DNA from: Pachyseris speciosa
Taxonomy: Eukaryota; Cnidaria; Anthozoa; Scleractinia; Pachyseridae
Reading direction: 5' to 3'
Length of the DNA: 64,000 nt
Assembly: GCA_016490735.1 (NCBI GenBank)
Contig: JAEMWC010000072.1
Coordinates: forward strand, 790,001 to 854,000
Shown: positions 1-30,030 of the stretch, piece by piece
How the letters are laid out: each line of letters begins with the position of its first letter
Position numbering within the stretch: position 1 is the first letter of the stretch
Program-made: the position numbers and the translations under genes
The notes under the pieces: model-generated
Database searches by the model: none
The model's input: the letters and a program-made list of their open reading frames with translations, nothing else
Told to the model about the DNA's origin: nothing

Positions 1-1383
1 TGTTGCCGATGCTAGCTCGTACTAAATCGTTACTGAGAGTTGAGAGGGCAAAAAGCTTCCAGATATTACCGCACCGACCAACCGGCGGTGAATGTAGGAC
101 AGAGATGTTAGCCTTGTATACATGCATACACTGGTTAGCGCACGAAACATCTACCTTGTCCGAGAAAGGTTGGTGACAAACACATTGTTTTGTGGTCATT
201 ATGGATTTTTGAAAGGTTCCAAAATAAGTGCGGACGCGTTCGCGGTCCGTTGGTCGGTGTGCTTATGATTAACTTCAGGAAAAGAGTACATCGCAAAGGC
301 CAGATTAAACGTATGATCCAAGCATTAGCGAGCTTAACAGACCTACAGTGACATAAGTGGTCCAAACATAAGCTTCTTATGACGTGTTCGGGCCCACCTG
401 CAAAGTGAGGACGCAAACGTGAGCATATGCACGAACAATTGAACACATTTTGTCGTTTGCTTCTGTTAGCTTCTATGCTCGCATTTCTAAATTGGGACAA
501 CGTAAACGAGAGCCAAAATACAATTGAGGAAAAGAATAATATTGTGAAGGTGGCAGCAGTTTAATGAATGTCTTTTTGTCGCAGATTAGATTGGTCTGCT
601 TCTGCAGATTTGAAGGACAGGAGTAAATGGAAAGCTTTGGCGTGGAAAGCAATCGCTTTTAGTTTGTTTCCTGGTGAGCAGGATAAATATTAATTGCGTT
701 TAAATTTTTCACACTTTATAAAATAAATCCAGAGAACACACCTTGTAAGCAAGCAATATCTACTCATTTAATACCTCCTCCTCCAATTCCGATGTAGGAC
801 CCCGGGTAGGTCATTTCAGTAGTTATACTTATCGCACCTGCGAACGCCCATGTTTGTTACGCCATACGTGTTCACGGTTTTCTGGAGGACGATTTAGAAG
901 TTCACAGTTGCTGCGTTTCAGATAGGTGCGATCTCTGATCTTGAATCTTTTTAACGTGAGTTCAACTGAACTTTTCTTCGAGGGTGAGGGTAGTTGTGAA
1001 TTGAAACCTCTCAACCGCTCAATTGAATCTGCTGCTTGGGGCGTTGTGACTGAGAAGGCTTATTGCGTCTTTTGGGAAAATTATAATAATAATAAACACC
1101 TCGAAATCGTCTGCATTCTGACTCGACTAGTGAGTTTTTTGTTCCTCTTAAATTTCGATGCGTACACAAACGTCTTAAACTCTTCGATTTTTTTAAACAA
1201 ACGTACTTGCCAACTTGAAGTGACTAGAAGTGTAATTTGTCTTTCGGTAATTTTGTAAGTGCTCCTTTTTAGGTATTCTCAAATGGTTTAGAAAGACTAT
1301 GGCGAACGTGTTAGGTTAATTTGATTTAAAGCTGTCTTCAGACTCTCCTGATTTGAGAAACACGTCCTCGCAGAACTTTAATA
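1..1383. other. Spacer, no gene recognised
   Basis: I see no convincing coding exon here on either strand. The open frames are short, lack recognisable motifs and are not bounded by coding-like splice structure. The sequence is AT-rich without clear repeats. An edge of a gene outside the window cannot be excluded. Confidence 0.5.
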
Positions 1384-1574
1384 GGGACCTTAAGGAAACA
1401 CTGGAGGCGGTTAGGTGGAGGCGGTGAAAGCCGCGCGGGAGTAGGTTGAGACCGCCTCCTCTTGGTGCGAAATTAGAATATTTAAGCTGACGTAGAAGCG
1501 GCGGCGAGCGAGGGCTGTTTTGCTTTCGTTTTCAGTGGTCCAATTTGACTTTGTTCGTGGATTTTAAGAGCATA

Positions 1575-1783
1575 ATGGCAACTTTTCGAGACGTCCGAGA
1601 CCTTCTAACTGTTGCATGCTTTGAGGACATCATAGACGAGCATGAATTTCTGTTGTTGTGGGATTTAAACACGTCGAAAAATCTTGACTTTCCTTATACG
1701 AAGATTTAAATTACGGCCGATTTGACCTGGACGAGATGGACGATTCAGAGTGTTTATCAGAGTTTAGAGTAAAGAAACGCCAC
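1575..1783 (+). pseudogene. HARBI1-like transposase, N-terminal fragment, frameshifted
   Basis: The ATG at 1575 opens a frame starting MATFRDVRDLLTVACFEDII and running to a motif NTSKNLDFPY. A two-base frameshift follows, and the other frame continues with YEDLNYGRFDLDEMDDSECL and SEFRVKKRH. This order (about 45 residues, DFPY, FDLD, an acidic EC, then SEFR) is what I recall of the N-terminus of cnidarian HARBI1-like nucleases. The DDE catalytic domain is absent, so this is a dead remnant. The family call rests on recalled similarity, not a search. Confidence 0.65.
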
Positions 1784-1785
1784 CA

Positions 1786-2100
1786 CGGTTCTGAGGCTCT
1801 GACTTCTTTCGCTAGGATTAAATCGTGAGCTTCTGTCCATTCCATGATCGAGCTAGAAGAGAGAAAACAAAACCTTACTACAAACAGGATCTGCATGTCT
1901 ATCGATTCACCTTTCGGGAATATTCCAAAGTTTAAAGAAAGAAATCGCAAGAACAAAATAGCATTTTGTACAAGCAAGTACTTGCAATCTAAAGTTTTTA
2001 AATCTATAAGAAGTTAACATCGCTCGGAACAATGCGAATCCAAGGAAACTCACCCATTTCTTTTGTTTTTCTCTTCTTCGTTGCGGGTTTCGCTCGCCAT
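1786..2100 (-). pseudogene. Harbinger-associated Myb/SANT-like protein, N-terminal fragment (two exons)
   Basis: On the minus strand an ATG (2098-2100) opens a short exon 2054-2100 encoding MASETRNEEEKNKRNG up to a GTGAGT donor. An acceptor at 1853-1854 starts a second exon (high end 1852) that continues in phase with SIMEWTEAHDLILAKEV, then RASEPW. A Trp-containing start followed by HD and EV is typical of the Myb/SANT-like DNA-binding protein that accompanies the Harbinger transposase. The rest of the domain is missing at the internal deletion junction. Confidence 0.55.
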
Positions 2101-2431
2101 CTCACCTCTTCACTCACTCTTCCAATGTAAAGCGGATTTTCGCTGTAAAGCAAAAGAAATATCAAATATTTGCAAATGAAATACAAATATCAGCGTCAAA
2201 AAACATTTCTTTGACTATGTAGAGGAGTTTCCGTGTATTTTAGGTGCTACAAATCGGAAAACAAAGTCACCGTCTCTCGAGGCGGCGAAACCTACCTTTC
2301 TCGCCGCCGCCACTCAAGGAGGACGCGGGTAACATTCCACGTGATTATGCTAATTGGCTCGAGAACGGGAAATTTTAGTTCCGGTTGACGTCCACCTCGC
2401 CGCCTCCAGTGTTTGCTTAAGGTCTCTAATA

Positions 2432-4148
2432 TCCATTTTGGCAGCCACCGTATTTCCAAAAAAAATTGTCTGTGCCGTGGTACTAACTGAAATTGCGATG
2501 TACTACATCACCCAAGAAACCAGTAGAGAATAGGTTTTTTTTTTCATTTACATGGGGTAGAAATACCTGCTGGTGTTATTGAATATTTTTCCATTTCTTC
2601 TCTGTGGGTTATCGCTGCTGTCAATACTTGCAAAATTGTCATATCCCCGATTAATATAATTTTGTACTCTATAACTTTTGTAGGCTGGTTTCTGAATATT
2701 GGGTGAAGTGGTCGTCGCCTTGAATTATTGTGTATACTTTTTTCCGTTTCGTGAAAGTTACCGTAAAGCCTTTTGAATGATTAAAATTCGTCAAGTGTTT
2801 GTACACTTACACCTTGCAGTGACTGCGGACGTGCGGCAGAATCGTTCGATTCTACTGAAAGATTATTTGAATTGAAAATTATCTTATCAGCCACACGTCG
2901 TCTACAATTCTGATATGCATTATTTTGAACTAACGCCAATATTTTTGATAACTCTCAATGTCTTAAAATATAAAATATTTCTACTTTATTAATATTTATT
3001 AACTTTTTGCTCAATCCATCAAAGGTATCTTCACTTTTTCATTGGGAAATACACTGAAAACGCTGTACAAACCGTGGTTGAAATGACCACTTATGAAATA
3101 TTCAGATTAGATCTTTTTCTCGTCTTTGAATTACATTGTTATTGACAGTTTTTCAATGCCTGCAACTGAAAGCAAAAAAGTAAGGTTTATATAATTTAAT
3201 AATCTCACGTTGGTTTCAAAAATGCCATTTTTCTCACTGTAGTGAAACGTTTTTTCCTTAAAGTCGGCAGGTAATACTGTGGTAGTTTCTCCAATACTGT
3301 CCATTCCTCTGGAAGTTTATATTTATTATTTAAAGATTATATTAACGCCGTCCGCAAAATCAGATGAATATGTTCGTTCTGATAATGATTTGAAATATCG
3401 TAGAGCGCGACAAAGGCATTACAAGCGATTTGAATAACTGCATTTTGTAAAGATTTCTCTTTTCGTATTCTTTACTTGCCCCTTGTCTTGAATGGGTTAA
3501 ACGCTTGGCTTTCATTTGTCAATAACATTTAACTGCGACAGTTGATAAGTTATTCAAGCCTGTCACCAGAAGTTTCAAAAACCATAGCTCATTAGCATAT
3601 TGCTTGGATTATGGGCAGACTCACCTTGTTTACAAACTATTTTGCCCATTTAAAAAAACTTCACTCATCGAAGTCCCGTTAAAAATATCAACATTTGATA
3701 TAGAAGATCTTTCTGGTGAAAAAAAGGTCAATGACTTTGGAAAACATGCTCGTGTCATCCCGAGAGATCAACACCAGAGGGATAATGCTATTCTCCAGCT
3801 TTAAAATCGTGACGTCACGGCTGTCAGAAATTATAATGTAGAGAAAATAATAAAGCCTTCTTCGAAGGAGTGACAGCTGGTTAAATTCAAACCGCATAAA
3901 GACTTTCCTTTCAAATCTTCTCGAAGGCTTGAATTTTCTCATAGTTAATTTCAGAAGGCTTGTCCGGATTAAACAACAGTTGAAGGCAAACAAAGGGGAT
4001 TCTTCGATTGGTTGGAACGGAGTTTCGCTCCAGTGCGAGCTGTCGGACGCGTTAAAATTCGGCGCGTTGCCTAGAAGCCAGAACAAACCAGAGATGAGTA
4101 AACTGGGAGGAAGTGCTGGATACGCGAGCAGTAAATCGACACCGGAGA
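2432..4148. other. Spacer and probable promoter/5' UTR of the PKA gene
   Basis: AT-rich sequence without a supported exon to about 3900. The last 200 bases before the PKA ATG are more GC-rich and probably hold the transcription start and 5' UTR. An in-frame ATG at 4113 would add 12 residues that do not resemble the family N-terminus. Confidence 0.4.
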
Positions 4149-5276
4149 ATGGAAACAACAACAGTTCAGTTTTCAATTCCCCCAGGGCTAACTGATTTAC
4201 TCGAGGAATTTGTCGTCAAGTGTATTCAGGAAAATCCCAGTGATTTAGTCGAGTTCGCCGCTGATTACTTCAACATGTTGAGATTGGGAAGAAAGAAGAA
4301 GGACAGTAAAGCCGGCAAAGAAGCATCCACATCCAAGCCAGAGAAAAAGGAAAGTATGGAAGACAAAGAAGAACCTCAAGAGCCCCCGAAAATGCCTGCT
4401 CGCGGGCGAAGAAGAGCCGTAGCAGCCGAAGCATATAATCCAAACGAAAACAACTCTGATGTTAAGCCTGTAGTTCACCCGAAATCAGAGGAGCAATTAC
4501 AGCGCCTGAAGAAATCGGTCGAGAATATTTTACTCTTCAAGTCGTGCGACCGGGACCAGTTGAAGGAAATACTAAACGCTATGTTCGAGAAGAAAGTAAA
4601 ACCCGAAGATGAGATTATCCGCCAGGGTGCAGACGGAGATAATTTTTACGTGATTGATAATGGTGTCTTTGATGTTTTTATCGACACCAACGGCAAAGAA
4701 GTTAAAGTGCACACCTTCAAAGACTCGGGAAGCTTTGGAGAGTTGGCGCTTATGTACAACTGCCCTAGAAATGCGACCATCATAGCGAAATCAGAGGGCA
4801 CTATCTGGGCGCTCGACCAAGCAACCTTTCGACGAATTGTCGTCGGAGCGGCGGCGAGGAGACGGCAAATGTATGAAGCGCTTCTCGAGAACGTGCCAAT
4901 GCTCGCTGAACTACAGCCCTACGAGAGAATGAATTTAGCCGACGCTCTAGAAACCAAAATCTTCGAGGAAGGCGAATGCATTATACGTGAGAAGGATGAG
5001 GCGGATTGTATGTATTTTATTGAGGAAGGGACAGTTCGGATCACTGTTTCAGAAAAAGAAATCTCTCAGCTGTCCAAAGGAGCCTACTTCGGCGAACTCG
5101 CGCTCGTTTTGAACCAACCGCGCTCCGCATCTGTTTTCGCTTTTGGTGGCGAAGCCAAGTGTGCTTGTCTGAACGTGGACGCGTTCGAACGTCTCCTTGG
5201 ACCGTGCATGGACATCATGAAACGAAATATAGGAGAATATGAAAAACAAAGGAAACAACTAGGCTTGGATTCTTAG
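4149..5276 (+). CDS. cAMP-dependent protein kinase regulatory subunit, type II-like, intronless
   Basis: This 375-residue protein should bind and inhibit the PKA catalytic subunit and release it when cAMP binds. Residues about 7-46 form the RII dimerisation/docking helix pair that binds AKAP anchors (IPPGLTDLLEEF, then DLVEFAADYFNMLR). Residues about 47-85 are a charged Lys/Glu linker. Residues 87-97 are the inhibitor segment RRRAVAAEAYN, which aligns with vertebrate RII (RRVSVCAETYNP) but has Ala90 at the phosphoacceptor site. Two cyclic-nucleotide domains follow, with phosphate-binding cassettes FGELALMYNCPRNA (197-210) and FGELALVLNQPRSA (314-327); each keeps the Glu and Arg that contact cAMP. 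I chose the ATG at 4149 because METTTVQFSIPPGL matches the family start. The whole reading frame is a single exon, whereas vertebrate genes are multi-exonic. Length is close to the usual 380-400. Confidence 0.95.
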   Translation: METTTVQFSIPPGLTDLLEEFVVKCIQENPSDLVEFAADYFNMLRLGRKKKDSKAGKEASTSKPEKKESMEDKEEPQEPPKMPARGRRRAVAAEAYNPNENNSDVKPVVHPKSEEQLQRLKKSVENILLFKSCDRDQLKEILNAMFEKKVKPEDEIIRQGADGDNFYVIDNGVFDVFIDTNGKEVKVHTFKDSGSFGELALMYNCPRNATIIAKSEGTIWALDQATFRRIVVGAAARRRQMYEALLENVPMLAELQPYERMNLADALETKIFEEGECIIREKDEADCMYFIEEGTVRITVSEKEISQLSKGAYFGELALVLNQPRSASVFAFGGEAKCACLNVDAFERLLGPCMDIMKRNIGEYEKQRKQLGLDS

Positions 5277-8200
5277 CTTATGCGATGATTCTTGATAGCT
5301 CGTTTACAAAAACACCTGCTCATGGTGGCAAAGCCGTATAATGAAAAAGCCACAAAAACAAAAAAACAGAAAAAGAAAAGATGTGCTGATTGTACTATCG
5401 TGTTTCAGCGGCACTGTAACAGCCAGAACAGTTTATTATGTTCAAAGCAATGTATTTAGTATTTTTATCCAGCTTCTAGATTTCAGTGTAGTTTTGCGAA
5501 GGCGAAGAATTGTTATGGTGATTTATCGAAAACACATTGGTCGCCATAGATTTCCTAATTACCTATGCCGGTAGCGATGTCTTTGCATTTTAAATCGCCG
5601 CCGTGTTGTAAACATTAGCTTTCGTGCTGTGAAAAGTCGCGTTCTTTCCCTTTGTTCTGTAGTGTTTTCAAAAGATCGGTTTACGTCAGGGAGGTCTGGG
5701 AATTTTAACTGCTTTGATTTGAATTTTCTTTTCACATTGGGGTCGTCTTCGTGCTGTGCTTTGGTGTACAAAAGAAATTAAAATGGTGTATGGGGAAAAA
5801 TAGAAAATTGTTGAAATCCTTACTCTCCGAGCGAGAATCATTCTCGTTTGTCCGGCATTTGTGAAATTCTACCTGCACAAACGGATGACCTCTGGGTTTC
5901 GTCGTTTGTTTTAATAATAACCGTAGATTTATGGCAATAATAATCAGACTGATGGATAGATAGATAGATAAATAGTGAAAAGGCACTAGCTGCTGTTTTT
6001 TTAAGGCGGCGCATTTCGAGTACAGAAGCATATGAGTCCAGTCAATTCCAAAGATTGATTGTTTTTATTCTGCTGTGGAGCTTGAAGTCTGCCGGACCCA
6101 AGAATAATAACTTGCACTTTGAGACTTCAAAATTGCCTTTTGTTTAACCACAGAATAATATTTATGTCTTTCTCTTATTCAAATACGGTTTTAAGCTGAG
6201 CTGAAGAGATATAACGTAAATAATTCCGTACATGGAATAAACAATACTTTTTTGTGGGACCAAAATTGAAATTTATGCTCTTAGAGTTAAGCAAAAAGCC
6301 TTTCTCATTTTCATCGTCAATTGCCGGCCTTCTCTGGCCATTCTCGATTCGGTTTAGAATTTAAATCTTGTTGAACGAGTAAGGAAAGCAAGAAATATTC
6401 TTGGCTGTAATTTCTTTTCGCCAGATGGTAAATGTATATTAAAAGCCCTATTAAAACATCTTTACTGTCACTTGAGTACAGTTTGTTTTTAACGCCGTTG
6501 TCATTAATTTCCTCCATTATTGTTAATTTTTTCTCATCTTGTCTTTTTAAATCTTTTCCGCTTTTACTTGCTTTATGTCTCTAAAATCGTAGTACAGTTC
6601 AGCGTTCAGCTGGTTGACCCGACACATTCTGAGAAAAAAATTTAGTTTTATGCGCTTTTCCATCATGAAGCAACAGTGGCTTAGTGCTAGATTATTTTCA
6701 GTCGTTCTTTCTATATTTTCTAGTTCCGCCATCTCGAGTTGTCTCGAGTCTCGAGTTGTGTGAAGCGTAAGGAGATATACCTGGTTTAAGGCTAATCTCC
6801 TTCGAAGAACGTCACCCGAATAAGACGTTTTGTCTCCTTCTGGCTTGCCAAATTTTTCTTCTTTACCAAAACAAAAACAGTTGGTGAATGGGAAGGCCGA
6901 AGGAGATCAAGAGAAGAAAAGACCATGCCACATGAAAGTGGATTTCACTTGACCTTTACCGATTGGCGTACAGTCTCGAGTCAGAGTAAATGGCTAATAT
7001 ATTATTTTTTATTGCTGACAGACCTCGTGCCTTTTGTGGCTTGGGCATGGGGGGCATGCAGCCAAGGTAAAGGGAAACTAAAATTTATTTTATTTCCTGT
7101 GCCACGCTTGTTTTCCTTGGTCAAGTTAACGTCTCAGCATAAGAAGTCCAAGCTTGACGGGAGTAATACCTGGATACATGGCTTCTGTGAGCCTTCTGTC
7201 ATTACTGATGTTATCTCTTCAAAGATCAAGTAGTTGTCATTTGTTATGTGATACGGATATAGCACCTTAATTTAAACAGGCTTAAGGCCTCGATTGTTCA
7301 ACCTTCTGTAATTGTGGGTGGTTAAACGTAGGATAAAGAAGAGTTTGAAACGATTGTTAGCAAACCATTGCGGCGTGGCATTTGAAGAGAAATGTATTCT
7401 CCTTGCCAAAATCGGTAAATATATATATATATTGCGTTGATCCTGACGAAAACTGGAAGGTAAAAATTCAATCTAACTCCACTAAAACCATAGGCGTGCG
7501 TGTGTTTGAATTCCTTAGTGGCCCGTGCTTCTCAGTCATCAATTATCACCCTATGATAACGCTCCCTGCTCTTTGGAGATATGGAACATGCTGGTTCATC
7601 GAGAGTGTTCTTCGATGCCTCTGCAGATGGGAGAATTTACAGGCAATTTCCGATGCGGTGTGATTATTGTCGTCTTCGTGATAACCAGGGAATAATATTC
7701 TGACATCTGTGAAGACTCGATGTAGGCCGTCTTTGTGGGATGGTTTGAATTTTATTTTGCACTTTCCTCGCCGTAATGTTTGATTGGTGAAACTATGCTG
7801 AGATGTTGTGTGACAGGTAAAAGTTTGGTTATTTTTTTGAACAGTCTTTGAACTGAATAAATTATTTAGCACTGGATTAATGTGGTATGGTACCCTAGAA
7901 AATGTATGGAAATCATAAAAACTTGAAAAACTGCGAAGACCGTGAAAACCGAAATATTGTTCTCAAATATATTACGTTGTATCAACCTTGCAGTGGTCTT
8001 TGGACTTCTAATGGAAATCATAGGTTTTTTGCTAAAAGTGAGTTGGGGGTAGGGGGTATTCTGAAAACTCTTATTTCTCCAAAGATTTTGATAGAGGACA
8101 GGGTACTGATATGCATGTATCTTGCCACATGACAGCTGGTCACGTGGCTATACTCGGCTTATTTAAACTCACTCTCTAGTCGGCCGAATCATTTGCAGAA

Positions 8201-9185
8201 TTTAAATTTGGAATGTGTCAAAATTGCCCAAAATTACTGTGCTTTTTTTTTTCCGGAGCGCTTCATCTAGGCCTGAGAAGGCTTAAACCTTACCAGTTTC
8301 AAAGAACTGCTTATTTACATTGCGAATGCAACAAACTTTGTTCGAACGCTCGCTTCAATCTGCTGACAGTTTGTTGTTCGTGGACAAGGGGCCTAAAAGC
8401 AAATGAGCCTTGTCTCACCAGGCTGCAATCTTCATTGGTGAAAGTTTCATTGAAAGTTGAAGGTGCCTGGACAACCCTTGGTACATGTTGAAGCCTGGTC
8501 AGAGAAAATGGTAAATTGTTTTGGAGGAGCCTTACCCGCTCAAAGATATGTGGAATTTCCCAGGATGCAACGGGTCAAATTCTTGCTGTTTGGCTGCTTG
8601 GTTGAGGTTGCTGATAAAAAGGGAGCTGAGAGAGCTCTTGTTTGCCTTTTTCCCCAAAATTCCTCTTTAATTGGGAAGCAGAGGAACTGTTTTGTAATGT
8701 TTACTCTATGAATAAAAGATTCAGTTGAAAAAGGATTTTTCAGACTGCCCGTTTACGAGGTAAGATTTTCGTTTAATTCTTGCTCTAGGTTTGAGCTGAT
8801 ATGTTGTTTACATCCCATCTCTATGCTATTACTTTCCTGGAGAAGTGCACTGTCATGCCTGTTTGATTTTTGCCCTTTGCGTCATGAGTAACAAACACTT
8901 TTGCACTGATATTGCTGGAAAAGATGGCAAAACCCGACGACAGCAATTTTTTTCGTGACCCTATGCAGATTTGAAATTCGAAACTGGCATGGAATTTGTA
9001 GATGATTACTTTCCATGATTTTACTTTTACCAGCTTTTTAGGGATCAAATTTGAGGTAGACAAACCTTCTATGCAATGAACCAGAATAAAGCCAATCTGT
9101 AGAATTGTTGTTTCATAACATTTGAAAGATTGATGGTAGGTATAGGCAGAAAACACCCATTTTTGGCAAAGTGAAACTTTAGGTT

Positions 9186-9244
9186 CATATCATATCATAT
9201 CATATCATCATATCATATCATATCATATCATATCATATCATATC
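9186..9244. repeat. Pentanucleotide microsatellite (ATATC)n
   Basis: About twelve head-to-tail copies of catat/atatc with one interruption near 9208. Confidence 0.95.
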
Positions 9245-9796
9245 AATACAAAAATAATTTGTAAAAAAATGTTTCTTGCCTCACTGACTAAGTATTTTTG
9301 CTCATTTATTGTTACCGAGGAAGCACTGTTAAAGGCATCTGACAAAAGCTTATCGTCTGTTACCATGGCAAGAAGAGACTCAAACATCATTGTGTTTGTC
9401 ATCATTCATGGCAACGAGTTGCATGATGGTGGTTTCTTCTGCATGAGTTTGATTTTGGAGAAAAAAGTAGTCTAGGTTACCTTTGCACCTTAACTTGGAA
9501 CATGATAACTTTGGCAAAATCATTCGGTGTATTATGTCATGAGAAAAAAATCCTAGTAGATCCTATTATAACAACTGTAGAAGGTAATCCCTGCAATATT
9601 AGTTTTGAAAGCCGGGCTTGAAAGAAAGGTTGTTGACTGAAAAAAAGTCTTTCAAGGCGTTAGCATTTGTGACTTACAGTCTGTGAGTTCGGTTGACATA
9701 TTTTGAAATGCAGCTTACACTGAAATACTGTATTGTGATTGGTAGAATGCCATGCATAATAAAGTTTTATAGTATCCAGCTCTGTTAGTTCGTTTT

Positions 9797-9897
9797 TGGT
9801 ATTTTGACTCGCCCTGCGGGCTCGTCACAATACACCACAACTCGTAAAAATACTCCGCGATACTACACGCCAAAACATCTAATAAGATATATGTATT
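9797..9897 (+). repeat. Dispersed repeat, second copy at 48676-48787
   Basis: The segment containing acacgccaaaacatct and aagatatat is matched in reverse complement at 48676-48787, including the gactcgccctgcgggctcgt block. The copies are clearly related but diverged. The element type was not identified. Confidence 0.7.
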
Positions 9898-10229
9898 GCG
9901 TATTCAGTAGTCTGTGATATTCATCAGCTCTACCCTCACGTTGGCCGCTACATCTTAAATGAGGCACGTGCTTGGTCATTTGTGTCTCAATTATTCATTT
10001 GCGCAGTGTGTAGAACTTCCAAACACGAGTCAATTATTGATGGAACAATGAAAGTTTTATTGAGTGAACAAACTGCAAACAAATTTACAGTTATTGCAAG
10101 TTATCCTTGGAAGGCCTAAAAACTATCGCACTTGCGCATTTGTTCAGCCACATGGGAAGTTTAGAAACAATAACTTGGTACCGATTTCAATCGATTTTCT
10201 TTTAGTTTCGTTTGAATTTTTTACTCAGG

Positions 10230-29131
<18,902 letters not shown>

Positions 29132-29639
29132 AGGTAGAGGTCATTTACGGAAGTTTTGTTTCACGTGGAAAAGGCAGAGAAACGTCGTTTTTGGTTCAGA
29201 TTCAAAGCTCAAAGTCTTAAAACGTCCATTTAAAGCACTGCCTGGTGCTGTGTTTGGTAATGAAAAGTAGGATTGGATATTGAGATGTAGAAATTATTTG
29301 ACAAATGATTCTCAGTGATTCCGCGGTGTGATTGTCTCTCAACCTATTAAATTCGGTATATACGGGGAGCGCAACGCATGCAGTGTGCTTTTTGCTTTTT
29401 AATCGTACCTCAGTCCCCCAAGTACATCACTGATGCTAAGTGAGAGCACAAGTTTCTGTCCTAGTGGTTGTGCAAGGAACTGGTTCTGCAACTCATATTT
29501 GTGGGCATTCATTACTGAAAAAGACACAGATTTCTTATCCTTGTTCAGTGTCCTCGGGAACTTTATACGTGTAGTCATGTTAAAGTCCTTCTATTGTTTA
29601 GTCACAACAAATAGTCAAACCTGTTTCTTGATACCCTGC

Positions 29640-30030
29640 ATTTGTATCACCCATAAATGTAATAACAACCACAAATGTATTACTCACCATAAGTGTAATA
29701 AAAATCAACCATAAATGAAATAAACATAAACCATAAATATAATAAATGACTAACCATAAATGTAACAAATGTTAACCATAAATGCAATAAAGTGTAGTAT
29801 GAATGTGAAAATAATAAACAGCACTCATTACCTAAACGATGGGCTAACTAGTACCTAAACGCTTCTAAACTCCATTTCAAAGAGATAACTAGTTTTCAAT
29901 AGTACATTTATGGTGAGTCAGATTATTACATTTATGGTTAAAATTCTGTTACATTTATGGTTAGTCATTTATTACCTTTATGGTTGATTTTTATTACATT
30001 TATGGTTATTACATTTATGAGTGATACATT
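29640..30030. repeat. Inverted pair of minisatellites, unit about 16 bp (ACCATAAATGTAATAA)
   Basis: Left arm 29640-29800 has about eight variant copies of accataaatgtaataa. Right arm 29905-30030 has about six to seven copies of its reverse complement (ttattacatttatggt), leaving about 100 unique bases between. Both arms keep the same irregular spacers (gactaaccat, aaaatcaaccat), so they are inverse copies of one array and not independent arrays. Confidence 0.85.

Larger units (their letters stand above)
1384..2431. mobile_element. Internally deleted PIF/Harbinger-type DNA transposon
   Basis: The ends are inverted repeats: the left end reads gggaccttaaggaaacactg and the reverse complement of the right end reads gagaccttaagcaaacactg, both continuing into ggaggcgg. 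The flanking bases taata occur next to both ends, possibly a target-site duplication; Harbinger elements normally duplicate 3 bp (TWA), so the exact border is uncertain. Inside are the start of a HARBI1-like transposase on the plus strand and the start of a Myb/SANT-like partner protein on the minus strand, facing each other and joined near 1780-1787. The bodies of both proteins are missing, as expected of a non-autonomous deletion derivative. Confidence 0.75.
5277..10229. other. Spacer between the PKA gene and iGluR-A
   Basis: No supported gene. An A-rich stretch at 5340-5382 follows the PKA stop codon and could be an old poly(A) trace or simple A-richness. A pentanucleotide microsatellite lies at 9186-9244 and a dispersed repeat at 9797-9897. 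Open frames here have no motifs or coding-like exon structure. Confidence 0.5.

Noticed and set aside
135..500. 121-codon minus-strand frame at the left edge
   Set aside because: Unusual Cys/Arg-rich composition, no domain, no splice support.
3688..4176. 162-codon minus-strand frame upstream of the PKA gene
   Set aside because: No motif or splice context; overlaps the PKA 5' region antisense.
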